Notes: generated by a model from the letters alone, not told the origin. A stretch of DNA of 64,000 bases from Diploscapter coronatus (GCA_964036155.1 OZ038422.1:16391201-16455200), one strand, 5' to 3'; counted from the stretch's first letter, positions 13,280 to 23,372 are shown. A program made the numbers and translations.

Positions 13280-16200
13280 ACCCAGAGAGCCGATCTGGCG
13301 AAAATATTCTTTATTCGAAAATGGTAAATTTTACAAACAAGAATAAATTTACAACATTTGCGAATTATCTTTGTGTCTATCACAATTCCTTAGTAGCTTG
13401 ACTATTCTGTGTGCACTTTATGAATAATGCATGAGATACAGCAAGCAATCTAATCATACATATGTACGCTTCTTACAACAAGAAGTACGTTCTTCGTAGG
13501 AGTATTTTCAACATTCAATTAGACTACACTAGGCTAAAATAGTAGCTATAACAGTTTGCAAATATTATAATCATTTTAATTTTATAATATCACATGCAAA
13601 ATGTACGTTTTAATTTCATTTTATTTTCCTCTTACCTAATCCATAGAAATATTTAAATCTCGCTCATTTTATTCTCATTAACCTATTGTTATTTTCTACT
13701 TAGAAATACCTGAAAATAAAAGACTAAAACATTGCAGATAATTTTAGCCATAATGCATTCTTAAAGCAAGAAATTTGAAGATTACTTTAATCCAGTGGGA
13801 AATAAAATTCAAATGAGCGGAATCTCGGCAGGGTTTTATTTTCTACTGTAATTTCTATTCATGTTGGGATAATCTTTCACAAATAGACGAGACGTAACGA
13901 AGTGCTATAATTTGATTCTCCTCAGAATTTATTTTTACTGTATCCAGTTATATTCTAGTTCTGAACGAAGGCTAAGATGTGGATGTCTCAAATCGACGCA
14001 AATGGGCACTACTCGTTGTTCATCACACCCCTACACTACTATCAAACGTATATCGGCTGTATTATCTCGGTGCTGACCAATAGTACACTTGTTTATATAA
14101 TTCTCAGCCGACCCCACCGAAAGATGGGTAATTACAAGTACGTGGTGCTAGCGTTCGTCTGCTTCGATATCTCGTACAGTCTGGTGGATGTCATTACCAA
14201 ACCCGTAAGTAACGCTAAAAAGCTGTCTTAGAATGCTTTTAGGACTGGGATTCAAATAAAATTACAAAAGGGTTTAATTTTGCTTGAATCCCAGCCCAGA
14301 TCTTGATCATGGTCACGTGATCAAGGCCTGAAAATCCCTTTTGTGCGATAAAAATTTCAGGGACTCTACTATTACAAACAAGGATTCGCCTTATTTTCTT
14401 CAGGCGGACTATTTTCATACCCAGCTCCAATCGGCGTCTTTGGAATCTGTCTTTGGACTGTATTCTTCGCTATGTCATTCTTATTGCTGGCAATCCATTT
14501 TTTCTATCGATATCTGTCAATAACCAAGCAAGGATTTTTATAATGATTCCAATTTTTATAATGAATTACAGTGTGAAGTACATGTACCTATTCACCCTGA
14601 AATATGCGTGGGTTTGGGTTATTGTAGTTGCCCTAGGCAGTTTGGATTATGCATTAACTGCTTGGTTCGCAATGTATCCAACGGAAGCTGTATTCAATTT
14701 TGTAATCTTCTTACAAAAACAGTATTCTAGACGTACAATTTTCTCGATGACGCTATACAAGAGAACTTCAATATTTCAGCGCGAAGCTTGGGATTTGTCT
14801 CGACTGTTTATTGGGTTTTGTGACATACATCCAAGTTTATTGAAAATTCAACAATTTTTAGACCTCAAACAACGGCACGATACAAATCAACTATCGAAAC
14901 TTGTTCGGAATTATAAACATATCCATCCTCGAGGCAATAGATTTCATCAAATTAAAAAAAAAAAATGAAAATGATAAATTTATTTAGTCCGCGACGTTTA
15001 CTGTAATGATCTATTGTGGGTACGAAAGCCAAAAAGCTTTGAACAGATTCGACACGATGCTTAGCTCCTCGACACGAGCTCTGCAGAAATCGCTATTGAA
15101 AGCCCTCGTAATTCAAGTATGGCTATAATTTTAAGGAGTTGTACCTAGAGCATAAATGCACTATAAAACTTCAGCTTTAGAGTACAAAGATTTCTTTTAT
15201 AATGCAAAAGAACTATTTATTTATAATTGTTCAGCAAGTATCGTTCATTTTAAAGAAACGGTTCATGCGTCTTTTTACTTTTTTTTTTTTAATTTTCTTT
15301 ATGGTCAAATCTTCAGAAATATTCTATTAACTCCAACAAATGGAAAAGACGCACACAACGAGATATTAGTTGTGGGTGCGTCCAGGTGTACTTTACAAAT
15401 TCTAAGAAGTTGGATGAATTGTTTTATTGAAATGGAGAGTAGTTATTACCGGAAATAACTTGATTTAGGCGATGGTCCCCCTGTTTCTCGCCTACATCCC
15501 CTGTTGGGCCACTTTCTCGCTACCCTTGACGCCCTTTGAAGTTTCCAAGTATCATTATTTCATGTTACTTGGTGAAGAATCGAAATTTTAGAGAAACAAT
15601 AAATAACACGGCGATCACCTTGCTAACGTTATTCCCTATCTGCGACTGTATTGTGATCATCTACTACGTGAAAGCCTTCAGAAACGTTAGCACATGCTTT
15701 ATTCAGAAAAAAAAGTGCGTGTAAATGCATTTTAGACCCTGATCGAGATACTTGGGAACATTCCCTATCTGAACTGCTGGATTGCTCCGATTCGATCGGA
15801 TTCTCGAAGTACGAAAAGCAACCAAGTGCACAACAATTCTCAGTCAAATAATAAGCAATATTCAACTCAAGTGACTGATTGATGATCTCAATTTTTGCTG
15901 ATGTTACGTATAAAATTTGTAAACTCCTAGTAGTTTATCAGAAAATCAAGCTATGATGTTCCTGACCAGAGGCATGCAAATTCAGATTCAGATTCGGTTT
16001 ATATTCGAATCCGAATTCAGTCTTCAAAAATTTCTAGATTTACACGCCTCTGACCCTGATCACCTACCACTGCAAATGAAACTAATTACCGCGACATTTC
16101 ACTCATAAGCTTTCTTTCGAGTTTACTTTTCGCAAAACTGATTTTTGTTTTAGTCATCATTTGTAGGTAAATTACAAAGTTGCACGTACCTATTTATCGT

Positions 16201-16352
16201 TGCTACATTTACTTGTTTCAATAGACTAAATACAAATAAACTGCTTCATTATTTACATTCTATACATTTATCGATGCATGCAAAAAGATTCTCAAAGTAA
16301 CGACGCAAAAAAAAACTGTAGCACCTCTCAATTACTTCGTCAGAATTGATCC
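13280..16352 (+). repeat. Duplicated segment, copy 1 (receptor A unit)
   Basis: About 3.07 kb closely matching 22028-27791 in direct orientation. Homology begins at the CACCCAGAGAxCCGATC motif and ends at CTTCGTCxGAATTGATCC. Copy 2 is longer only because of two insertions (about 0.64 kb and 2.03 kb). The segment carries the complete receptor gene with about 0.7 kb of 5' and 0.5 kb of 3' flank, so promoter and gene were duplicated together. Confidence 0.9.
13977..15882 (+). CDS. Nematode Str-type serpentine (7TM) chemoreceptor, copy A
   Basis: Nine exons: 13977-14204, 14361-14527, 14572-14689, 14731-14814, 14862-14933, 14988-15116, 15469-15548, 15592-15685, 15736-15882; 1119 nt, 372 aa, all phases match. 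Family marks: YYQTYIGCIISVLTNSTLVY in TM1, FFYRYLSIT after TM3, the ECL2 pattern NFNISARSLGFVSTVYW, TM5 ending FTVMIYCGYESQKAL, the basic LQKSLLKALVIQ before TM6, AMVPLFLAYIPC in TM6 and ICDCIVIIYYVKAFRN in TM7. Family knowledge: such receptors act in the cilia of chemosensory neurons; the ligand is unknown. Two introns need GC donors: 14528-14571 (AA|GCAAGG) and 14934-14987 (GAG|GCAATA, with no GT anywhere in it and an in-frame stop if retained). Intron 14815-14861 is exactly 47 nt. The frame is intact, with no sign of pseudogenisation. Confidence 0.9.
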
Positions 16353-16763
16353 CGATGTTGTAAGCAAGTGAAAGAACTCGTGTTTTGGTCCGGAATGTAG
16401 CTCTAAATTTGACTTTATAATGTTCAATTTCAATTTTTCATATTATTTAATCTTTTATTTTACATGTCAATCCCCGATCACAAAAACAGCTTCATGATAC
16501 TGATAAATAGCCAAGTTTGAAAAAAAAAAATTCTGCAATGTCGGCGTCGATGCTTTCGACACTAATGAATTCTGAGACCAAAAATGATCATAATCATAGT
16601 TACATCCGCTTTAGCGATACTTACAATCCAATAATTTAGAGGAATCGAGATATCATAAATCCAAAAATATTGCGATATTAATTTATCGCTGCCTTTTAAA
16701 TAGAGCTACACGAAACATCATTAAAAAAAACTAGAGAATTGCTAAGAATCAAGTGCAAGATTA
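16353..16763. other. AT-rich spacer downstream of duplicated segment copy 1
   Basis: About 410 bp of AT-rich DNA with homopolymer A/T runs. No exon, repeat arm or RNA gene is supported. It separates receptor A from the tail-to-tail Argonaute remnant. Confidence 0.5.
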
Positions 16764-16951
16764 CTATGAAGGGACATTTAGTACAAGAAGTGGTGACAAC
16801 TCGATTGGAGGAATGGGGAATTGAGTTGAAAAGCCGAATTGAAAACTCGTAGGGTAAAAAAGCAACAAATGAAGGGAAGGAACAGCAGAAATGAGGAGAG
16901 GAAAGGCGGAAGGGGAAGGATGTGGACTGCAGAGCCGGGGTGAAGAGAGCT

Positions 16952-17340
16952 TCAGGCGTTGATGTAGTGATTGGGCATCAGTGTCTGCATAGCCCAACTC
17001 GATTGTCAGCTCGTCCTCTGAAGCATCGTCGCTCATCTCCCTGAACGACGAAAATTATCCAGGCTATTTTTGACAAATCCAAGACGTGGGTGAAAGAAAT
17101 ATTGACGAACTTAGTGAATGCTTTCGTGTGAATATCGCGAAAATCTTACATTCTCTCCTGCAGAAGGCCGACTCCCCTCGTGGCGTATTCAATGGCAACT
17201 TCGAGAGGAGTGGGCAGGGAAGTGGTCATCGAGCAGATCTGGTGCAGGTGCGTCAGCCCGAAGGTCATCGTCTCCAGGGCGTCCATCGACAGATTCAACT
17301 CGTCGTGCAGGATCGTGTAGCAGGGAGTCGCTGCAGAACC
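16952..17340 (-). pseudogene. Argonaute (WAGO-like) PIWI-domain C-terminal fragment with frameshift
   Basis: Two exons, 17340-17150 and 17040 onward, joined in phase 2 by an intron with GTAAGA donor and TTCAG acceptor. The product begins GSAATPCYTILHDELNLSMD, continues FGLTHLHQI..TSLPTPLEVAIEYATRG and then ELTIELGYADT. This matches the last part of the PIWI domain (G-T-S-R-P-x-x-Y-x-V-L-x-D, then L-C-H-x-x-Q-I, P-x-P-x-Y-x-A-x-x-Y-A-x-R-G). One base after ADT (near 16979) the frame is off by one from a terminal MPNHYINA-stop (stop at 16954-16952), which resembles the N-A ending of worm Argonautes. Read in the annotated frame, the ORF instead runs on into a Ser/Pro-rich tail to 16764. No MID, PAZ or catalytic DED residues are in the window upstream. 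I call it a degenerate fragment; a sequence error at 16979 is the alternative. Confidence 0.7.
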
Positions 17341-18139
17341 CTGAAAATAGAAGATAGATGAAATGAAGATGAGGAGTTCAATTTGAAAATCTCCTATATT
17401 AAAATTTTCAAAAATCGACTGCCTTTTAAACTTAAAAATCAATAGGATAAAAATTGAAAAATCCATCTTAATCAAAACTACATATCCCGTTTCCCCATTT
17501 TTCAACAAAAATTAATTAAGAATAAAAATAAAACCAACTCTCATTTGGTCAATTAAGTTTCGGGGTAATTACCGTGATTGCGACTGTTTCGGATTTTCGT
17601 GCTCCTCAAATTTACCTTCCATCGCGAGCACATGTTTCCTCGTTTTACCCTCGTCTCTGAAATTTGAAAAATTTTATCTTTTTAAATAACGAGTTGTAAA
17701 ATCATGGATTTCTAATTTTAGAAAATGTAGAAAAACGGTTTGGAATTCGTAAATAAAACCTCGATTAGCCCGCGTGAAGCGCGAGGCAGTGATTTCAAAT
17801 TTTATTTTCCATTCCTAAAAATTGTCCACACCCGCTTCGTCTCTTTATGTTTTGTCCCCTGGAAAAGCAAAGGGCATGACGAATCACTAGCATTTTAAAA
17901 TTCATATTTAACGGATTTTTGCTATTGGATCGTACAATCGCAAAATATCGAGAATGTGTGGATCATAGGATAGTGGTTTACTGTTTTTCAAAACAAAAAA
18001 AAATCATCTCATGCCGAACAATGCCAGTTTGAAACTACCTCCCAATTTTCTATTTTTAGTCATTTTTCGAAAACAGAAATGATTGATGATCTAACTATTT
18101 TTTTTTTCGCTCAAATCTGAACAACCGATTTGTTCTCAC

Positions 18140-18985
18140 CCGAAGCGAGCAGTAGGATTTCTGATTTGTCGGAGGGGCGTCTTTGGCCGCGTTGACTGTA
18201 CTCACTTCGAACGCGAACTTGGGCTTGTCGCTGCCGCCTGCAGGTACGAGGGGAATTGCCGATCTGCAAAAGGGAGATATTCTCGACTGATCATGGAGAA
18301 GTGGCGGCAATTTCTTAGAGGGATAAAGAAAAGATGTTCTGGTTCGAGTCTCAGAATATGAATTGTGATATGACGGCTTTTTACTGTTAAATTTATCCAA
18401 ATGAGAAACTATCTTATAGGTTTTACAGCGATTTTCTTCACTATTCATTTCAATTTCTTGATCCCAGATCTAACAAACCAAAATAACGTACTTGGCGAGT
18501 GTGGAAGGCTTGTCGCCCAATTTGCCAGTCTGGTCAGTGCCGCAGGTCACGCACTGGAGCATACCGGCCTCGTTGCGGACATAGCAGGTCGTGCACTCCC
18601 AGCTGCCCGGCTTCGGCTCGAACTGCTCTCCGAATCCCTCGGTCTTCTTCTCCTCCTGCTGTTGGATTTGAGGCTTCTGAGTCGTCGTCTTGACAGGTTG
18701 GACAGTCGACTGGAACACGCTGGAAAATTGAACATGATTTGAAGAAGAAAATCGAGACTGCAAGTATTTTTCTTCCAAAAGAGGAAAAGAAAGAAATTAG
18801 AGAAAATTGTGTCTGGAAGAAAGTTATTCTCTTCAATTTTCATAAGGATAGTATTGCATATTTTTAGGGAAAGAGATGAATGTCATCAGCATAAACAAGC
18901 AAGCGATAAACCAAAACCTCATGGGCAGCTTGATGTCTTCGACAGCCAGGTCTGCCAATGAGTCAGCTAGTTCCAATTCGAACGT
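18140..18985 (-). CDS. RanBP2-type zinc-finger protein exons (nucleoporin-like), partial
   Basis: Three phase-consistent exons: 18985-18918, 18719-18492 and 18263-18140. The middle exon encodes W-E-C-x2-C-x10-C-x2-C, the exact RanBP2/Nup153 zinc-finger spacing, after a Gln/Lys/Glu-rich linker. The last exon carries KPKFAFE, reminiscent of Nup153 spacer motifs. Family knowledge: such fingers bind RanGDP in NUP153/NUP358, or ubiquitin in NZF proteins; with only one finger visible the family cannot be fixed. The exon ends in phase 0 at a GTGAGA donor. Direct splicing to the Argonaute exon at 17340 (also phase 0) keeps an open frame, so the two may form one chimeric transcript. The 5' end is not found. 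Small open islands at 17821-17849 and 17580-17650 do not splice cleanly. Confidence 0.6.
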
Positions 18986-20478
18986 CTGAAAATTCTTCAT
19001 TAATTTCGGAAAAAGATAAAATAAAAATGAAAAAGAGGGCGGATTGTAGTCCCCCCTCCGAATGTCAGAAATTTACTGGCTAGTAACAGAGTGAATTAGA
19101 ATAAAATAGAATGGTCAACAACTGCATCTAGTGAAAAGAAAGGGGGGGGGGATGGCGGTCCCCAAATTTAGGAAAAGAGATAATTTTGAAAAACTGGATG
19201 ATGAAAATTAGGACCGACTATCCTAGACGGACGCAGGAGAGTAGACTGACTGAGCGGGGAAGAAGGAATGACTACCAATCAATAGTGGAGTCAGTGGTTG
19301 AAGAGAGAACACGATAAACCAGGAGTGAGGAAAGATGTAGAAGGAATGAACAGTGTCGTTAGGCGGCACTGGCGGGAAAGGGAAAGAGAGGAGAGAAAGG
19401 TGAGAGATTAGAGAAAGAGAGTGAATTGAATAGTGAGAGCCTAACAAAGTGAAACTTTCAAAAGTAGAGATATCGGATTTTAGGCATTTTTGAGTGAAAA
19501 TTCTGAACAGGCAGAATTCGTTGTTGTCGTGCCCGGTAAGGATCATGCTCGAGCAAATTCAAAATAATCACTTTCTCAGAAAATCAGGTGCAAATTGATG
19601 GAAGAAATGAGGCAAATTTTGACATATTGGACAGGAAATTTTAAAATTCGAGAAAAGTCGAATTTCTCGAGAACCCAACCATCTACTTGATCGATTATGA
19701 TTGATAAAATTTTGGAAGAAAAGACCATTTTCAAGAATCTTTTTGAAGTGAAAAATTCAATTTCCAAAAATCGCGCAGTAGCCGATATCAATGCAGCATT
19801 CGTGAATCGCGAAGCCGTGAATGCACTGATCCACGTCAGCACATTTTTGGAAATTGAATTTCCACAAGAAAAATCTAAAAATTGGTAAAAATCTTTAAAA
19901 AAAAAAAAACACGAAATTTAGGTCCGAATAAGGCTCGATCGAATCTTTCTCTCCCTCCTTGCTTCTTTGCACCCTATATCCCTTATGTTATTTCATCGTT
20001 TTCTGTCTCTCTCTTATATCATGTCGGGTTTCAAATTTGCAGCCCTGCTTTTCATCATAATATGTGCCCGACTTTTGAATTTCTCTTTCAAATTTAATGA
20101 GTGTACAGCCAAAAATGATTGGGAAATGATCACCTGTTTATAATTGAAATATATCCAAATGTGCTTCTAAGAAGAAAAATATAGTTGGCTGTAAAATTTC
20201 CCTATAAAGGAAGTTACTGATCTTAGTTCAAAATTTATTAAAATTTAGAGATTGGATACCCAGAATCGTGAGAAATCAAAATAAAAAATTGGTATTATAG
20301 TAAATACATTGGCTCGGAAAGATGACAAAAGCCAAATTCAAAGCAATAGAATATACAATATCGCCTTGTCCAATAACGATTTCAAATAATAAAAATTCTA
20401 TCTCATTATTCGTATTTATGTCTGCTCGATTTTATCTTTCATAAAGTAGACAAATCTCGATATTATTTTAGATAAACT
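18986..20478. other. Low-complexity interval upstream of the zinc-finger exons
   Basis: Contains a G10 run at 19142-19151, a purine-rich 19200-19440 stretch (its minus-strand open frame is Ser/Leu/Pro low complexity), the hairpin at 19753-19861 and AT-rich DNA. It probably includes introns or the promoter of the zinc-finger gene. No exon is certain. Confidence 0.45.
19753..19861. repeat. 19-bp perfect inverted repeat around a GC-rich core
   Basis: Arms 19753-19771 and 19843-19861 are perfect reverse complements (AATTCAATTTCCAAAAA core). They enclose 71 bp of markedly GC-richer sequence that is open in both orientations. It could be an exon that captured repeats, a foldback relic or a structured RNA; nothing here decides. 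Confidence 0.7.
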
Positions 20479-20600
20479 TTAAGAGTGAATGTCAGCAAAA
20501 ACCAAAGTCTTAACAAAGGGGTCCGCAAATCGGGCTGGTTTTCACATATATTGTTCAGCCTTTCATGCTGATTCTCATGGTGCAGTCTGTTTTTTTTCTT
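20479..20600 (+). mobile_element. Relic end of the TTAA foldback element family
   Basis: Starts TTAAGAGTGAATGTCAG and matches the left terminus of the complete element at 25520 over about 120 bp at roughly 75%, then diverges. No matching right end is nearby, so this is a truncated, older copy. It lies between the two receptor copies. Confidence 0.75.
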
Positions 20601-20843
20601 CGAAAATGATCATTAATTACCGTACTTTACGGAATAACTCACTTCAGAGTGGATATTTTCGAGATGTGTGTTAACATAAGTTGACAACTTTCGATATGCT
20701 ATCAATTTATTTATTGTTTTTCTCGAATTTATTCGACTGCATTTAAAACAAAAAATTAAACCTTATGGTAATGACATTGTCGCAAATAATGGAGAGTGAA
20801 TGGCAGGATCAGAGCTGTTTGAAGTTCGAAAAAATCGAACTTT

Positions 20844-20885
20844 AACTGAACTGAACTTCCAGATAGTTCGAAGTTCAGTTCAGTT
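20844..20885. repeat. Perfect 15-bp palindrome of GAACT units
   Basis: Arms 20844-20858 and 20871-20885 are exact reverse complements built from AACTGAACTGAACTT, with a 12-nt loop. The flanks carry more GTTCGAA/TTCGAAC motifs. It belongs to a class of short palindromic simple-sequence patches seen at several places in the window. Confidence 0.75.
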
Positions 20886-21055
20886 CGTATAACTCTGAAT
20901 AAAAGGAATATTTATTTCAATTACAATTTTTAGCGTCTTTATTAGATGTCTTCAGAGTTATCTGTATCATGTGCATTGAAATTAAATTATTACTTCACAT
21001 TTTATTGAATAATTTTTCTACATGAAATCAGAGATTATTATAATAAAGCTTTATT

Positions 21056-21535
21056 TTATACTAATTCTCCGACTTTACGCCATTTATTCGTTTGTGGATC
21101 GTATTCCTCGATTGAATTACAAAAATTTTTCCCGAAATATTTTTGAAATCTAAGTTAACAAATATTTAGTATAAAATATGCAAAGTCTCAGCTCACCCTC
21201 CGATTGCATACAATTTTCCGTTAGCGACAATGAGTAAATGCTTCTCTCTTGCATAATTCAATCAGCGATTCGAGAAATTCGACTGTCAACTGGAGCTGAG
21301 GGGTCGAAACACAGACAGGATCTTAATACAACAAAAATATCAACGTCCTCATCTTCGCTAAATATATAATGATGCATTATTTATCATACAAAATTAACGA
21401 CATCCATCCTCCGGTAATCTAAATTCTTCCATTTAGCGATGCAGCTCCGAATAAGCCTAGTCTTTCTGGAATCTCTCCGACTTCAATCCATTCCCGTTCA
21501 TCGTCTGATAATCGATATATCTTTGAACTGAATTT
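21056..21535 (-). pseudogene. Kelch-repeat protein relic
   Basis: Minus-strand pieces of Kelch blades are recognisable: an N-terminal piece with LSDDEREWIEVGEIPERLG then LFGAASLNGRI-stop-ITGGW, a second with VANGKLYAIGG before a GTGAGC donor, and a terminal piece IEEYDPQTNKWRKVGELV followed by a natural stop at 21058-21056. In the first blade the usual I-Y-x-x-GG has a TAG (21421-21419) where tyrosine is expected. Sequence between blades is not open in one frame. Intact Kelch proteins are beta-propeller adaptors, often of Cullin-3 ligases; no BTB domain is seen here. It is therefore a decaying fragment. Confidence 0.7.
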
Positions 21536-21724
21536 CATAATTCGAATTTTATTTACTTATCAACAACAGGGAAACCAAATAAGGACATACTTAATCAACA
21601 AAAGACGCATAGAATCAGGATAAAATTTTATATTTACTTATTTTTATAAAGGAGCTTCCAAAAACTCGTAAATTCAAATTATAAGTCGAATAATCTTTTA
21701 TTTTATAAATAGAAAATCACTCAC

Positions 21725-21825
21725 AAATTGCCAGAGACGATGGCCGCCTGCAGCATGTCGAAATCTGCCTTGCGCTGGATGAGAAAGTACCGGGAAGCTT
21801 CCATGTGAAAGACTCGCTTGATGAA
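21725..21825 (-). other. Orphan exon-like ORF of unknown family
   Basis: A 101-nt GC-rich island bounded by ATTCCAG acceptor and GTGAGT donor, encoding FIKRVFHMEASRYFLIQRKA then DFDMLQAAIVSGNL. It is clearly exon-like but I do not recognise the family. It lies just upstream (minus strand) of the Kelch relic and just left of duplicated segment copy 2, and may be a remnant of a gene cut by that duplication. Confidence 0.5.
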
Positions 21826-22208
21826 CTGGAATGCAGAAATATATTAGTGCTGGTGGTGCATGAAGTTTTCAAAGCCGAAGTCGAAATTTATCCCCAAAAA
21901 TTTGTAACTTTTACCAGGATAGCAAAATAATGCTAATTTAATGAAAAAAAGGATATTTTGACCAAAATTAAGCAATTTTAGTCGAAAAATTCTGAATATT
22001 GAAGGTAAAGATTTGTGTTAAAAATCTTTCACCCAGAGAACCGATCCGACGAAAATATTATTTATTCGAAAATGGTAAATTTTACAAACAAGAATAAATT
22101 TACGACATTTGCGAATTATCTTTGTGTCTATCACAATTCCTTAGTAGCTTGGCTATTCTGCGTGCACTTTATGATTAGTGTATGAGATACAAAAAACAAT
22201 CTAATCAC

Positions 22209-22843
22209 CTTTTTCTAGTATTTTCGTAAAATGTGTCCGAGCTTACTTCTAGCCACCTGTCTATTATGCCCCCATATATGATACACCATTTGATAGGTCT
22301 CAGTTGCATCCTGTGCAACGTAACTTTTTCGACGATTTTTGATCTAATTTTTGGGTACTTAGAGCCAAAAACTATGACATGCTAATTACTTATATTAAAT
22401 TTGCAAATCTTTTGAGAGATCATTATCAGCAGTATTCACTACTACGCTGATAAGCTCTCGCCTCTCTTTACTATCTTGTCTCAATTGAATGTACGTGAAG
22501 ATTGATGAACGTGAGAGTTCATTACTGCTCTCACTGCAATGAAGTTTGATCTAGTATTATGGGTTTAGAGTTCTCCGGCAATGGGAATGAAAAGGAACTA
22601 ATGCTGAATATGGAGAAAAATGGAATATGCGGTTGGTTTTTGATACTAAATTTGCACATTAGAAGAGCTTTGAAAATTCATAAAGGCACAAAATTGGGAT
22701 GAATAGGCCATAATCACTCGGGCTGGACTGGAATGAGCTATTTCCTGTCATTATTCTGCTTTCTGTTACTGTATCTGTGCTGCTGTGCTGCTTTGTAACC
22801 TATTTCTGCTCTATTCTGCATTAATCGGCCTACACTAGTAACA
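22209..22843. mobile_element. 0.64-kb insertion specific to duplicated segment copy 2
   Basis: Homology with copy 1 stops at TCTAATCA and resumes at CATATGxACGCTTCTTACAA. The intervening 635 bp is absent from copy 1 (junction about 13456). It has no long ORF and no clear terminal inverted repeats; CTAGTA occurs near both ends. Deletion from copy 1 would explain the data equally well. Confidence 0.6.
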
Positions 22844-23372
22844 CATATGCACGCTTCTTACAATAAGAAATTCGTTCTTCGTTAGGGGCATTTTCAGCAT
22901 TCAATTAGACTACAATGAGCTAAAATAATGATTATAAAATTCTGCAAATATTATAATCATTTCAATTTTATACTAGCACACGCAAAATACACGGTTTTAG
23001 TTTCATTTTATTTTCCTCTCACCTAATCCACAGAAAGGTTCAAATTTTACCTATTTCATTCCCGCCAACCTATTGTTATTTTCTATTTATAAATGTCTGC
23101 AAAATAAGAGACTATTAAAAAAAAAACTACAGAAAATTTTAGCCATAATATATTCTTACAGCAAGAAACTTGAAGATTATTTTAATCCAGTGTGAAATCA
23201 AACTCAAAAAAGTGGGGTCTTGACGGGGTTTTTATCTTCTATTGGAATTTCTATTCATGTTGGGATGATCTCTTATAAACAGATGAGACGTAACGAAGTG
23301 CTATAATTTGATTCTCCTCAGAATTTATTTTTACTGTATCCAGTTATATTCTAGTTCTGAACGAAGGCTAAG

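Noticed and set aside
14453..14968. 171-aa plus-strand ORF in the receptor A region taken as a single exon
   Set aside because: It mixes introns with exons in a wrong frame; splicing at 14690-14730, 14815-14861 and 14934-14987 gives conserved Str-family sequence that the long ORF destroys.
15592..15724. Receptor C-terminus ending directly at RNVSTCFIQKKKCV
   Set aside because: The two paralogs differ by one A here, breaking the frame; splicing a 50/51-nt intron (15686-15735; 25092-25142) restores a shared tail ending QVTD in both.
17146..17508. 120-aa continuous minus-strand ORF reading through into the Argonaute exon
   Set aside because: The upstream 55 residues are AT-rich intron sequence; a TTTTCAG acceptor at 17341-17343 marks the real exon start.
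17750..17790. CCTCG…CGAGG hairpin as a candidate RNA gene
   Set aside because: A stem of only five base pairs with a long loop is expected by chance.
18547..18843. 98-aa Arg/Ser-rich minus-strand ORF resembling an SR protein
   Set aside because: It is a frame-shifted shadow of the zinc-finger exon, which has the exact C-x2-C-x10-C-x2-C spacing in the other frame.
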